From assembly GCA_023053685.1 (NCBI GenBank), contig JALIGW010000014.1:16450590-16514589 (forward strand): a stretch of DNA of 64,000 nucleotides. Direction: 5' to 3'. Position 1 is the stretch's first letter. Every line of letters starts with the position of its first letter. Below are positions 34,122 through 45,160 of the stretch, in pieces. Position numbers and translations under genes: made by a program. This stretch comes from Diadophis punctatus similis. Its lineage: Eukaryota > Chordata > Lepidosauria > Squamata > Dipsadidae. The notes beneath the pieces were generated by a model. The model worked only from the letters and a program-made list of their open reading frames with translations, was not told where the DNA came from and searched no databases.

Positions 34122-34377
34122 TCCTAGAGTCAAGGTCACTCTGCCCTGCACCTGGAGGGGTGTGGCTGGGAGGCATCTCCAGTTGGGACGGTGCATTGAT
34201 TGGACCATGTGATGGACATGTGGGTGCTGGGGACTTTCTTTTGGGTGGGGAAAATCCAGAAACTTTCAGATTCGGGTTTTCTCAGATGTGCCAATATGGC
34301 ATCTCTAATAAAATGGAACTTTGAGGAAATCCATAAGCCTCGGAGTCTTCTTTTGTTGGGGGTGTTACTTGGAACCT

Positions 34378-34592
34378 TGACAAGAGTTACACTAATATTG
34401 AAGAAATGGTGGAATAGAATCATTAAAGAAAGGATGCCAAAGGAGGGACAAAATGAAATGCGAATAACAAAAATAAAATAATGTTTTTAATTATTTTAAA
34501 TAATTAAATTGAATTGTTTAATTATCCCTGCATGGTGATGATGAGTTGGCCATGGCGAATTGACCGTGGGGAGTTGGTTGTGGGGAGTTGTT
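34378..34592 (+). repeat. Unnamed dispersed repeat, copy 2
   Basis: Parallels 12120-12340: ACAAGAGTTACACTAATAT, 'gaaatggtggaatagaatca', 'atgaaatgcgaataac', then AT-rich DNA and GAGTTGGCCATGG at the right. Confidence 0.6.
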
Positions 34593-35369
34593 AAGAACTC
34601 AGACCATGCCGAACCCATTCAGGTCAAAATCAGCTCTGAGATCCTCCTCCTCTCAGTGCTATTTATGCAAATCCTCAACATTCCTTCCCCCCAAGCCACC
34701 ATCCGGTACTGTGAAGCCCTCCCCTCTCAGCTGGACATGGCTTAGATTGTCTCTTCCGGTGGCAGCGTTTCTCTGTGCTTGGCTTTCTCAGCGTCTCATG
34801 TAACAGGACGTTAATCGCCGGCGTCAGGCATTGAACTGCTGATAAGAGTTTGTTGTGTTGGCAACCATCCATCCCCCGTCCAGTGTCTCTCCCTCCCACC
34901 AAGGTGCATATGTTGGCCTTGGCACGACACAGGCCCTTCAGAGGGCTACCTGGACCTTGGTCTCCCCAAAGCTTTGGGCAGCCACCCCCCTGCCTTCCTT
35001 GCAAAGAGATCTGCCTTTGGCTGCAGGGACCTTCCTTCGCAATCTGAGGAGGAAGCCACTTCTGCTCCTTCTGACCTTTGAAGAGAAGAAAGAGGCCACT
35101 TTTTTTTCTTTTTAAGGTACAACTTGTCCGAGTCTTTGCCACTCTGCCCAAAATAGGGCTATTTTTACACCATGAATAGGACTTAAGTACTAATATAGCC
35201 ATTACAAATTAATTTTCAATGTTGTCTGTTGAAGATATTTCTGCTGTAGGAATGTGCTCAAGAAGTCAAAGCCAAATAGGACATTCAATGCTAATGATCC
35301 TTCTCCAGTTAGAAAAGACAGATCTTGGACAATTGGAACATATTCTTATGGACTATTATTTTATTAAGA
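34593..35369. other. Unassigned sequence, no gene seen
   Basis: No repeat recognised. A 175-codon minus frame (34675-35202) lacks any recognisable domain and is not called. Confidence 0.4.
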
Positions 35370-35535
35370 TTTCCTTCCTTCCTTCCTTCCTTCCTTCCTT
35401 CCTTCCTTCCTTCCTTCCTTCCTTCCTTCCTTCCTTCCTTCCTTCCTTCCTTCCTTCCTTCCTTCCTTCCTTCCTTCCTTCCTTCCTTCCTTCCTTCCTT
35501 CCTTCCTTCCTTCCTTCCTTCCTTCCTTCCTTCCT
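35370..35535. repeat. (CTTC)n microsatellite
   Basis: About 165 bp of essentially perfect TTCC/CTTC units, the longest tetranucleotide array in the window. Confidence 0.98.
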
Positions 35536-35589
35536 GAACCTAGCTCCTTTTTTGACTAATACTTTGACTAATATATGCTTTGACAGAAG

Positions 35590-36115
35590 TATCAAGATCA
35601 TGTGAAGTATTACAACCGCTTTATAAAACCCTAGTAAGAGCATACCTGGAAAACTGCAACCGATTTTGGTCAAAAAGATGTTGAGACTTTGGAAAATGTT
35701 CAGAGAAGAGCAACTAATGATCAAAGGCCTGGAGACCAAAACATATGAAGAACGGCTGCATGATTTGGGTTTGGCTAGTGTAAAGAAATGAAGAATCAGG
35801 GAAAACATGATAGCAGTGTTCTGATATTTGAGGGATTGCCGCAAAGAAGAGGGGATTCAGCATATTTTCCAAAGCACCAGAGGGCAGGACAAGAAACAAC
35901 GGTTGGAAACTAATCAAAGAGAGAAGGAACCTGGAATTAAGGAGAAACTTCATAACAGTGAGGACAATTAACCAGTGGAACAGCTTGCCTTCAGAGGTTG
36001 TGGGTGCTCCATCACTGGAGGTTTTTAAGAAGAGACTAGACAGTCACTTATCTGAAATGGTATAGGATTGGGGTTGGACTAGATGACCTTCAATGTCCCT
36101 TCCAGATCATTCATT
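35590..36115 (+). mobile_element. CR1 LINE 3' end
   Basis: 'gatgttgagactttggaaaa' through 'ggttggactagatgaccttc'. The ORF2 C-terminal frame is broken by stops near 35790 and 35825. Starts about 55 bp after the CTTC array. Confidence 0.87.
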
Positions 36116-36302
36116 CTAATCAACTAGCTGGGCAGAAAAATTGGAAACAATACTGTGCTGAGGGAAACTGAGTAGTGTGTCACTATTCAGCCAAGCTGAA
36201 GATTCTATTGTTGCACAAGGCTGATCCTTAGAGCCGCCCCCCTTCCCCCAGTTATAATTCTGTGGGATTTTGGAACTACTTTCAAAACACAGATATACAA
36301 CC

Positions 36303-36735
36303 TGTCAAGGTTCCAAATAGTAGTCAAGCAGAAATCAGAGTCCAAGGCAAATATTTCACCAAAGTTCCACGTTAATGCAGACACCATGTTGGCAACGCAT
36401 GGGAAAACCCAAATCTAACTTGTCTCCCAAGTTCCCTCTCAATAGGAAACGGGCACTCCTTGTTCCCCACCCCTAACTGGGTCAGGTTGCCCGCTAAACG
36501 TCTGCCAGCATGGCAACCTCTCCGCCCAGTTCCTTGCAGGTGCTGGACAAAAGATGACCTTGGAGAAGTAACAAAGAATGTGCTATCTGTAGCTTCTCAC
36601 ACTCACTGCATTCCCCCTCCCCACTTCCATGTAGAACGTTCTTCTATGTAGAAGGGCAACATCACAAGAAGAGCATATCCTACCAATTCACAAAAGAAAA
36701 CAATAAGTGAGAGTACAGAGGATTAAGTAAATGAT
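36303..36735 (-). mobile_element. 3' LTR of chromodomain Gypsy element
   Basis: On the minus strand the element ends CCTTGACA at 36303 (TGTCAAGG on plus). Two purine tracts could be the polypurine tract setting the LTR start: one at about 36614-36628 and one at 36741-36757. The inner LTR edge is therefore unresolved. No 5' LTR is present. Confidence 0.6.
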
Positions 36736-36736
36736 C

Positions 36737-38392
36737 TTAACCACCCCTCCCTCCCCCAGGGGGCTCCTTCGGCTTATCCGGATATTTGTTATGGAAATCC
36801 TTAAGTAGCCTGTCTGCCTTAACTTTCCAACTATTGATCCATGTGGATTCAGCCAACGAATACCCTTTCCAATGGATAAAGTACTGAAGGCGGCCCCTAA
36901 AGAGCCTAGAATCTAGGATTTTTTTCACTTCATAGTGTCTTTCCCCCTGAATTACTATGGGTGGTGGTGGGGGAAGGGTTAGTAGCCTAATGTTAGCTTG
37001 CTTCACTGGCCTAAGTAAACTACTATGAAACACTGGGTGTATCTTTCCCAATATTCTTGGCAGCACCAATTGCACTGTGACAGGATTGATTATTTTTACT
37101 ATCGGGAAGGGTCCTAAGAATTTTGGACCTAGCTTTTTATTGGGTATCCTCAAGCAGATATATTTTGTTGATAAGTAGACCTTATCTCCCACTTTGTAAG
37201 GGGGCTGAATGGCTCTATGTTTGTCCACTTGCTTCTTATATGTCTCTGCAGCTTCCACCAATGCCTTTTTTTGTATTTTCCCATCCCCTCTTTAGTTCTT
37301 CCATCCATTCCATTAGGGACATTGATGTGGGGGCTTCTGTGGGCAATTCTGGCATTGGGATGAACTCTTGTCCGCTGGTGACCTGGAAAGGTGTCAATCC
37401 GATGCTGCTGTGTACTGCATTGTTGGACGCTACTTCTGCAAATGGTAGCAGCTCCACCCAGTTGGCTTGCTGGTAGTTCACATAACAATGAAGATACTGT
37501 TCCACCATGGAGTTTGCTTTTTAAGCTGCCCCGTTAGTTTCCGGATGGAACCCTGAGCTAAGGCCTTGAGTGGATCCTATGGTGCACAGGAATTCCCTCC
37601 AGAACTTAGCGGTGAATTGTACGCCTTGGTCAGAAATGATCCTCTTTGGTACTCCGTGCAAGCGGTAGATGTGTTTGAGAAAGAGTTTTGCTAAGTGCCT
37701 TGCTGACAGCAACCCAGAGCAGGCAACGAAGTGTGCTTGTTTGGAGAATAGATTGATGACCGTCCAGATCACCGTATTCCCTTTGCTCTCTGGGAGCTCT
37801 ATGATGAAATCCATCCTTATCTCTTCCCAAGGCTTAGTGGGGTTGGCCACCGGCTGCAGAAGCCTAGGTGGTTTTCTTGGTCTGTGCTTTCCTGTGGCGC
37901 AGATGGCACAGCTCTTTACATAATCCTCCACTTCGGATTTCATTTTTGGACAGCAAAATTGCCGTCTCGTAAGGTGGAGGGTTTTCAAGAATCTGAAATG
38001 TCCTCCCAGCTTAGAGTCGTGACTTTGTTGGAGTACTTGCAACCGGAGCTCCGCAGGCACGTACAACTTGGATCCCTTCCAAGCTAGTCCATCCCTCATG
38101 GTCAGGATTTCTTTGTTCTCATTTGACCAGGGGTCGTTGGGCAAGGCCGCTTTAAATTTGTCTATCCACTCCTCATGGCTCCGGGCACTCAATCATCTGG
38201 ACTGAGCTCTGGTGAGGACCGGAGCTGCGAGCTCCCCCTCTGCGATGGAAGGGTTTGATGGAAGTGATGAGGGGATGACTGAATGGAATTCCTCCTCCCT
38301 CTGGCTGTCGTATTGTGGCTTCCTGGACAGGGCATCTGCCAGCAAATTCTTTCCCCCCTGGGATGTGCTTTAGTTCAAATTTGAATCGCCTA
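36737..38392 (-). pseudogene. pol: Ty3/Gypsy chromovirus pol fragment, disabled
   Basis: Reading leftward from 38392: the end of RNase H (ADALSRK-type motif), the integrase zinc-binding region (H..H then CAICATGK), the catalytic core with the first Asp in MDFIIEL and the second in IISDQGVQF, a C-terminal GPF-like domain (KLGPKFLGPFPI) and a chromodomain (YEVKKILDSR...FIHWKGY). Breaks seen: an extra G in a C/G run at 38353-38358, TGA at 38193-38195, TAA at 37522-37524 where the third catalytic residue (Glu) is expected, and a one-base shift in a 7-A run near 37265. Protease, reverse transcriptase and 5' LTR are missing. An inactive relic. Confidence 0.9.
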
Positions 38393-38475
38393 AGGCAAGG
38401 GTTGGAAATTGCAGCTCGCGAGCCACAAGCGGCTCTTTGGGCCCTCTGCCACGGCTCCCTGTCCCATCACTGACT
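38393..38475 (+). mobile_element. Left end of a GTCAGCAACC-type hAT, decayed
   Basis: 'caagggttggaaattgcagc' then 'ccacggctccctgtc' parallels the left 75 bp of 33781-34121. The right end was not found. It abuts the truncated Gypsy sequence and may mark the truncation point. Confidence 0.6.
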
Positions 38476-39785
38476 GCCCCGCCCCTTGCCTTTCCTCCCC
38501 TTGCCTAGCCCAGGGGATCTTCCTTGTTTCCAAGTGGACTACGCGGCAGGATGTCAAATGTTGCATTCTCCGGCATCCGGAATGCTCCATGCAGGTCTGA
38601 AACCCCTTGCCTGCCTGCCTCTAGCCTTTGAAGGGGAGAAGGAGGGCACCCGCGGGTGGTGGTGGTGGGGGCTGTAGGACAAGCTATGGGGCTCATCTCC
38701 CCGTCTCACAAGGATTGGATGGTTCGCCTCGGAGCCTGCCTCTCAGAGCTGCACGTGCTTCCTCGCTCGCTTGCTCTAGCTGGGGAGGTGGGGGTTAAGC
38801 CAAGAGTCTGAACGCCTCCCCTGCAAGAAATGAATCATCTCCCCGAGCCAAAGTCCAGAGCAGCCTCACACACCAGAAGCATTGAGGAGGGGCAGCAGCG
38901 GCTGGCGTTGGCAGATGGCCTACAGTCTTGACTTCAGGAAAGCCCTGGCAACGTAGAAATGCTTGTCTGTGATGGAGATGGGCTGGAAATGAGCCTGCAC
39001 TCAGAAAACTCACTTCTGGCACTCATTCACTCTTTCCACTTATTCCTCTACCTGTGGACTCCCAGAACTGAAGGCCAACCTGAAGCAAAGGCCAGGCTCA
39101 GATGCCACACTAAGTGGAGAAACAAACTGAAAAAAACCTCAAGGACTCCCTTGGTCTTTGTCAACCTGGTCTGCCTGGATTGTTTTGCCATGTGTCAGCC
39201 ATGAGAGTCAAAGGGGTCTGGTCTGCTTTTGTTGCATTTCCAACAGTTATTAAGCTGGGCACCTGATGCTTAAGCTTGTATGTCACTGACCTGAAAGGGC
39301 CAAGCACATGACGAAAGGCATACGAGTGCTACTCCATCTGTCACTCAAGACTCAGCGCCCAGATCCTGCCACCCATTCTTAGAACTTAACCAGAGCTTCC
39401 CATCGTCTTCCAAGGGCATCAGAAGGATGGGAGATTTTGTGGGGAGATTGGAGGCTTTCCAGAATTAACTTTTTGAAAGAAGTCATTTGTCTTAATCATC
39501 CCAGTTGATTTCATAATCGGGTTGACAAACGTGCTTCACCTGGAGGCATTCAAATAAAGGAGTTACTCCTTTTTATAACTGGGTTATAAAACCTGACTTT
39601 CTTCTCTCCAGACGTATAAATCAATCAATCTCATAATACTGCCATATTATAATTTTTCTCTCTATACTGCTCTTATTAAATTTTAGACCTAGTAGAGCAG
39701 GAGATATTGCTGATTTTGATAGGCATAATCAAATTGTAAACATCCTCCTAATCTTTCCTAAGATAATGTAATTATTAGCAGCCAA
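38476..39785. other. Unassigned sequence, no gene seen
   Basis: GC-richer to 38900, then AT-rich. No gene or repeat recognised. Around 39460-39780 the AT-rich non-repetitive character resembles 28800-29060. Confidence 0.4.
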
Positions 39786-40712
39786 TAAAGCTAATGCAAT
39801 TCTTGGTTGAATAAACAGAGGCAGCAAATCAAAATCAAGTGAGGTATTAGTACTGCTTTATAAAGTCTTAGTAAGGCCCCACCTGGAATACTGCATCCAG
39901 TTTTGGTCCCCACATTACAAAAAAGATGTTGAGACTTTGGAAAAAGTGCAGAGAAGAGCAACTAAGATGATTAAAGGCCTGGAGACTAAAACATATGAAG
40001 AACGGCTGCAGGATTTGGGTTTGGCCATCTAGTGATATGATAGCAGTATTTGAGAGGCTGCCACAAAGAGGATTTATTTTCCAAAACACCAGAAGGCAAG
40101 ACAAGAAACAATGGATGGAAACTAATTAAGGAGAGTGTCACGATGTGAATAATTGCCAGTTGTGCATCTCTATTATTTCTAGATTTACTGTATTTCCTAA
40201 TCAAGCAGACATGTGATATGTTTTACTATGCATGCGTGCATTCCAGGAGTTTTTGTCTCCTCCTACCTCTTCTTCTCCTTCGAAGCCTCGCCCGAGGCAG
40301 ACGTGAACTCCTTAGCTGAGAAGATGTAGCTTATTAAAGGTTTATTCTTTTGTTACTTTTGTTACTTTTGTTACTTTTGTACTAAAATAAATATTTTGTT
40401 AATTAGAATTGAATCTCGGTTTTATTTTCTAAGTATGAATGACTTCAGGGAAGCAAGATCCTAAATCGCCTCTTGATAGGAAAATTCCTATCTGTCAGAG
40501 AGAAGCAACCTGGAATTAAGGAGAAATTTCCTAACAATGAGGTTAGTGGAACAGCTTGCATTCAGAAGTTGTAGGTGCTTCATCCCTGGAGGTTTTTAAG
40601 AAAAGACTGGACAGCCACTTGTCTCAAATTGTATAGGGTCTTCTGCTTGAGCAGGGAGTTGGACTAGAAGACCTCCAAAGTCCCTTCCAGCTCTATTCTG
40701 ATCTGATCTGAT
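39786..40712 (+). mobile_element. CR1 LINE 3' region split by an LTR
   Basis: CR1 ORF2 C-terminal sequence from 'ggccccacctggaatactgc' to 40135, then an LTR (40136-40497), then 'agaagcaacctggaattaag' to the 3' terminus 'ggagttggactagaagacct'. A deletion around 40035-40070 removes part of the frame. Confidence 0.9.
40136..40497 (+). mobile_element. Solo LTR inside CR1
   Basis: The 362-bp unit begins TGTCACGATG and ends CCTATCTGTCA, flanked by a perfect 5-bp TSD GAGAG (40131-40135, 40498-40502). It has 'CTTATTAAAGG' (possible TATA), AAATAAA at 40385 (polyadenylation signal) and a tandem TTGTTACTTT x3. A fragment of the same family lies inverted at 42772-42868. Confidence 0.86.
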
Positions 40713-41274
40713 TCCCCCCCCCAAAAGTTAGGTTTTTGATTCTCTTCTCAGCAAGGAGTTACATCCTTTTATTCTACCCCAACTGGGCAACTTTGTACTG
40801 CCTGTGGTACCTTTCTGTCAATCAAAAATACTATAATCAATGGTTGCCTCAGTATGGCACAAAAAGTTCTCTTGATTTTTATAATAACAATGATGATGAT
40901 CAAATTTGGTTTTTTTTAAATTCCTGTTAGAAATATTAGAGATGTCATTTTAATCTCCATTAAAGGGCAGCTGGAGATCATTCAAGATCTGCTCCCTGAG
41001 TATGGGGATGGCCCACCCAGATTTGCAGCCCCACTTTTGCTACGTCACTGATGGACTGAATAGGCCAGCAGAAATCATTCCTTTTGAGAATCATCCATGA
41101 GCAAAGGCGCCAAAGGCTGACCACAAGGCCAGACTCAATTTGGAAATTTAAGGAGGATATACTTTGATTTGACTTTGGTGGCTGGCAACTCGGCTGTGAT
41201 GAGGAGCTCCATGAAGGTGTCATGTTCCTGGAAGCCCCACCCCCCACCTTTAAAGACATCTTCCATTGATTGCT
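40713..41274. other. Unassigned sequence, no gene seen
   Basis: No repeat or gene recognised. Confidence 0.4.
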
Positions 41275-41521
41275 AATAGCAATAGCAATAGCACTTAGAC
41301 TTATATACTGCTTTACAGTTCTTTACAGGCCTCTCTAAGCGGTTTACAGAGTCAGCCTCTTGCCCCCAACTATCTGGGTCCTCATTTTACCCACCTGGGA
41401 AGGATGGAAGGCTGAGTCCACCTTGAGCCGGGTGAGATTTGAACTGCCAAATTGCAGTCAGCCAGAAGTCAGCAGAAGTAGCCTGCAGTACTGCACTCTA
41501 ACCACTGCGGCACCGTGGCTC
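41275..41521 (-). mobile_element. Sauria-type SINE, near full length
   Basis: Reverse orientation with (TAGCAA)n tail at the left and the tRNA-like head ending CACCGTGGCTC at the right. Confidence 0.87.
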
Positions 41522-41620
41522 ATCAAAAGAATCAGTAACCCATTTATCATAAACCCATCAATCATAATGCCAAGTCCCCTTTTCATCCAAGGTTGCTCCA
41601 GACAGTAATTCTCTCAGGAT

Positions 41621-41877
41621 CAGAGGTGGGTTCCTCCCAATTCGGACCGGTTCTAAAGAACCGTTAGTAAATTGGTGGCCTAGGTTGCTAGAACCAGCAG
41701 CGACCCAGGCCTGCCACGGCCCTGAGCCGACTCTCCTGGTGGAGCTGTAGGCGCCGCCATCTTGATTTTAGCTTCTGCGTTTGTGCAGAAGCTTTTTTTT
41801 AAGTACTGTGCATGCGCGCACCCATGCAGCACGCCCCTGAGAGAACCGGCAGTGGGAGAAACCAGAACCCACCCCTG
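41621..41877 (+). mobile_element. hAT MITE, Ac-type, GTGGGTTCC group
   Basis: The 257-bp element runs CAGAGGTGGGTTCC to CAGAACCCACCCCTG with perfect TSD CTCAGGAT (41613-41620, 41878-41885). It has GGACCGGTTC near the left end, as at 20718. Confidence 0.88.
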
Positions 41878-41885
41878 CTCAGGAT

Positions 41886-42248
41886 CTCCTCCAATGAATG
41901 GACTTGGGAGTGAGCTTGGAGAAGGAAGGGGGGGAGAGAAGCATCCAGAGTGATAAGATATGACAGTTGCTGTGAGTAAAACTCTGCTATGCTCTTGATG
42001 CAGCTTCATTTGTATTTTGAGGTAGAAGCAAAAGTCCCTTTGTTAAGGGGAGAAAAAAGCCCCATAGAGGCGATGTGGATCTTTTCCTTGGAATTCAGAC
42101 AGTTAGAAATAAAACCGAGATTAAAAGTCTAATAGAAAATATTTATTTCGGTACAAAAACAATAAATCCTGATTGTTACATCTTTGCTAATAAAATGCGA
42201 CTGCTCCAGCCAGAAGGCAAGTCAAAAGCATTAATGGAGAATTAGGAA
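41886..42248. other. Unassigned sequence, no gene seen
   Basis: No repeat or gene recognised. Confidence 0.4.
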
Positions 42249-42765
42249 TGTGGACATTTTATTTATTATTATTTATTTATTTGTCAAACATGTATAGGAT
42301 AGTAGTAGTTTGTATAAACATAAGTAAAAAGTAACGATAAAAGAGGACAATAGGACAGTAGGACAGGGGCGGTAGGCACAGTGGTGCGCTTATGCACGCC
42401 CCTTACAGACCTCTTAGAAACGAGGAGAGGTCGACTGTAGACAGTCTAAGGTTAAAGTTTTTGGGGTTTGGGGAAGAAACCACAGAGTCAGGTAGTGCAT
42501 TCCAGGCATTGATCACTCTGTTGCTGAAGTCGTATTTTCTGCAGTCGAGTTTGGAGCGGTTTACATTGAGTTTGAATCTATTACGTGCTCGTGTGTTGTT
42601 GCGATTGAAGCTGAAGTAGTCATTAACAGGAAGGACATTTTGGTATATGATTTTATGAACTACATTTAGATCAGATCGGAGGCGACGTAGTTGTAAATTG
42701 TCTAATCCCAGTATTTCAAGTCTGGTGGAATGAGGTATTTTGTTGTGAGCAGAGGAGTGAAGGAG
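42249..42765 (-). mobile_element. CR1/L2-group LINE 3' end
   Basis: A close copy of 22686-23165 (same truncation zone, few substitutions), with an ORF2 tail reading SFLRGL on the minus strand. Its left border is TTTATTTATTTG, the element's A-rich 3' end. Confidence 0.83.
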
Positions 42766-42771
42766 TACAAG

Positions 42772-42868
42772 AACATCATATCACGTGTTCTGCTTGTATT
42801 GGAATGTACCATTATATTAGATAGGGATGCATCACCCTGCATATGCATACAACTGGCAATATTCACAC
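42772..42868 (-). mobile_element. LTR fragment, related to 40136-40497
   Basis: 'caactggcaatattcacacc' plus GTGACA at the right end is the reverse complement of the start of the 40136 LTR. Only about 95 bp remain. Confidence 0.65.
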
Positions 42869-42918
42869 CGTGACACCCTTTTACCCTAAAGAATGTACCC
42901 TAAAGAGCCATTCAGACT

Positions 42919-43315
42919 CAGATAGTCCTCGACTTAACATCAGTTGACTTAGTGATTGTTCGAAGTTACAACAGCAGTGAAAAAAGTGACTTATGACAAT
43001 TTTTCATACATATGACCGTTGCAGCATCCCCATGGTCACATGACTTACATTCGGATGCATGACAGCTGATTCACGTTTATGACAGTTGAAGTGTCCCGGA
43101 GTCACGTGATCCCCTTTTGCAACCTTTTGACAAGCAAAGTCAATGGGGCAGCCAGATTCATTTAACAACCGTGTTACTAATTTAACAGCTGCAATGATTC
43201 ACTGAACGACCATGGCAAGAAAGGTCATAAAATGGGACAAAACTCACTTAACACATTTCTCACTTAGCAACATGAATGTTGGGCTCAGTTGTGGCCATAA
43301 GTTGAAGAGTACTTG
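42919..43315 (+). mobile_element. CAGGTAGTCC-type DNA transposon, non-autonomous
   Basis: The left end CAGATAGTCCTCGACTTA and right end TAAGTTGAAGAGTACTTG are inverted repeats 397 bp apart. The interior is full of TTGTTAAG/ACTTAACA-type motifs and 'gacaagcaaagtcaatgggg'. No TSD was matched. The superfamily is not certain. Confidence 0.7.
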
Positions 43316-43744
43316 CATTTGCTTCTCTCCTCTTGAATATTTGGCATTTCAGATTCAGGATTTCTATCCTGCTTTTCCCTTAGGAATTCAACGCCACGTC
43401 CCTCCTCTGCTTGGTCGCAGGCGCTATCGTCTTATGATGTAGGCCGGGCTGAGTGAGAGTCATTCTCCCAACATCACCAGCTGAGTTTCTTTGAGCGAAT
43501 GTAGCCTTGAATTTTGTTTCTCTTGGTTCTGGTTCAACTTCTTAACTACAGAATCAAAAGCCTGGAGAAAAATCACATTGTAGCATCTCAGCAATTATTC
43601 CTCCATTTCCTGGTCAGGTCTTTTTGTTATTTGTTGATATAAGGGCTCCCTGTATTTGCTTCCTTGGAAAAGATATTCAAATGTCAGGCTATGTCTATAG
43701 TTACAGAGACAGGAGCCATGCAAGCTAAGTAATTCCCTGTGATC
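43316..43744. other. Unassigned sequence, no gene seen
   Basis: No repeat or gene recognised. Confidence 0.4.
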
Positions 43745-44345
43745 AGCCAATCAACCAATGGAACAGAAGTTGTGGGAGCTTCATGACTGGAAGCTTTCAA
43801 GAAGAGACTGGACTGCCACTTGTCAGAGATGGTGTAGGGCAGTGATGGCGAACCTTTTTTTCCTCAGGTGCCGAAAGCATGTGTGTGCACGCTATCGCAT
43901 ACGTGTGAGTGCCCACACCCATAATTCAATTTCTGGGGAGGGCGAAAGCAGCTTTCCCCGCCCCCCCGGAGGCCCTCTGGAGGCCGGAAATGGCCCATTT
44001 CCTGACTTCCGGTGGGCCCAATAGGCCAGTTTTTCACCCTCCCCAGGCTCCAGAGGCTTCCCTAAAGCCTGGGGAGAGTGAAAATGCCCTCCCCTGCTCC
44101 CCCAGAGGCCCTCCAGAAGCCGAAAACACCCTCCCAGAGCCTCCGCGTGAGCCAAAAATCAGCTGGCTGGCACGCACATGCGTGCTGGAGCTAAGCTAGG
44201 GCAACGGCTCACATGCCGGCAGATATGGCTCCGCGTGCCACCTGTGGCACGCGTGCCATAGGTTCGCCATCACTGGTGTAGGGTTTCCCGCTTGATTGGG
44301 GGGGGGGTGATTGGACTAGATGACTTACAAGGTCCCTTCCAATTC
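43745..44345 (+). mobile_element. CR1 3' end split by a hAT
   Basis: CR1 sequence 'gaagagactggactgccact' up to GGTGTAGGG (43839), then the hAT at 43840-44275, then GTGTAGGGTTTCCCGC and 'tggactagatgacttacaag'. Confidence 0.88.
43840..44275 (+). mobile_element. hAT MITE, Buster-type, GGCGAACC family, in CR1
   Basis: The 436-bp element runs CAGTGATGGCGAACC to GGTTCGCCATCACTG with perfect TSD GTGTAGGG (43832-43839, 44276-44283). The interior has paired CCTCCGGAGG/GGAGAGTG blocks. Confidence 0.9.
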
Positions 44346-44365
44346 TGTTAATCTGTAATCTGTAT

Positions 44366-45160
44366 CTGATATACTATAGAAGTGAAAGTTGGACTTTGAA
44401 GAAGCAGAATAGGAAAAGTATTGCTGGTTTTGAACTTTTGTGTTGGAGAAGAACCCTAAGAATAGCAGATAGCCAAAGAAACACAGCAATGCATCTGCAA
44501 CAAATTGACCCAGAGTTTTGGGTCAAGGCACAAATGACCAGGCTTGGATTATCCTACTTTGGACCCATTAAGCAAAGACCCAGCTCTTATTAAGTGGATT
44601 AATAAGACCCAGGATTAAGTGGAAGGAAAGAGAAGAACCGGAGGACTAGCAGCAGCAAGGTGGATAAGCACAGTTGCAGTAGCAGAAGGGTGCTGAAAGA
44701 CTGAGACCATCATGGAGAAGATGTATCTAGGTCAGTGATGGTGAACCTTTTCTGGTTCGCGTGCCCACACCCATTGCCCCCCCCCACATGTGCACAATGG
44801 GCAAACCGGAAGTGCGGAAAAACACACTTCTGGTTTGCAATTGGGCTGTTTTTTGCACTCCGGAGGGTTCAGGGAAGCTTCCTGAAGCCCCGGAATGCAA
44901 AAAACGGCAAAATGGGCAAACCGGAAGTGTGGAAATGCACTTCCAGTTTGCCCGTTTTGCCATTTTTTGCATTCCGGGGCTTCAGGAAGCTTCCCTGAAC
45001 CCTCCGGAGTGCAAAAAACAGCTCACCGGCAAACCGGAGTGGGCAAAGCTCGCGTGTCCTCTGCTATGGCTCCGCGTGCCACCTGTGGCACATGTGCCAT
45101 AGGTTCGCCATCATGGATCTAGGTGGTACTAGGAGTCGAAAACCAGCCTTCTCTAGACAG
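44366..45160 (+). mobile_element. Bov-B (RTE) LINE 3' end split by a hAT
   Basis: The plus frame reads WTLKKQNRKSIAGFELLCWRR, then RIADSQRNTAM, PEFWVKAQMTRLGLSYFG: the C-terminal end of an RTE/Bov-B ORF. After the inserted hAT (44733-45116) the 3' UTR continues 'ggtactaggagtcgaaaacc'. An internal deletion follows the YFG motif. Confidence 0.85.
44733..45116 (+). mobile_element. hAT MITE, Buster-type, GGCGAACC family, in Bov-B
   Basis: Starts CAGTGATGGTGAACC and ends GGTTCGCCATCATGG (the last bases altered from CACTG), with perfect TSD ATCTAGGT (44725-44732, 45117-45124). The interior is the same CGGAAGTG/CGGAGGG palindrome as 2436-2970. Confidence 0.88.

Noticed and set aside
34675..35202. 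175-codon minus-strand frame
   Set aside because: No known domain, atypical composition and no neighbouring exon signals; kept as unassigned DNA.
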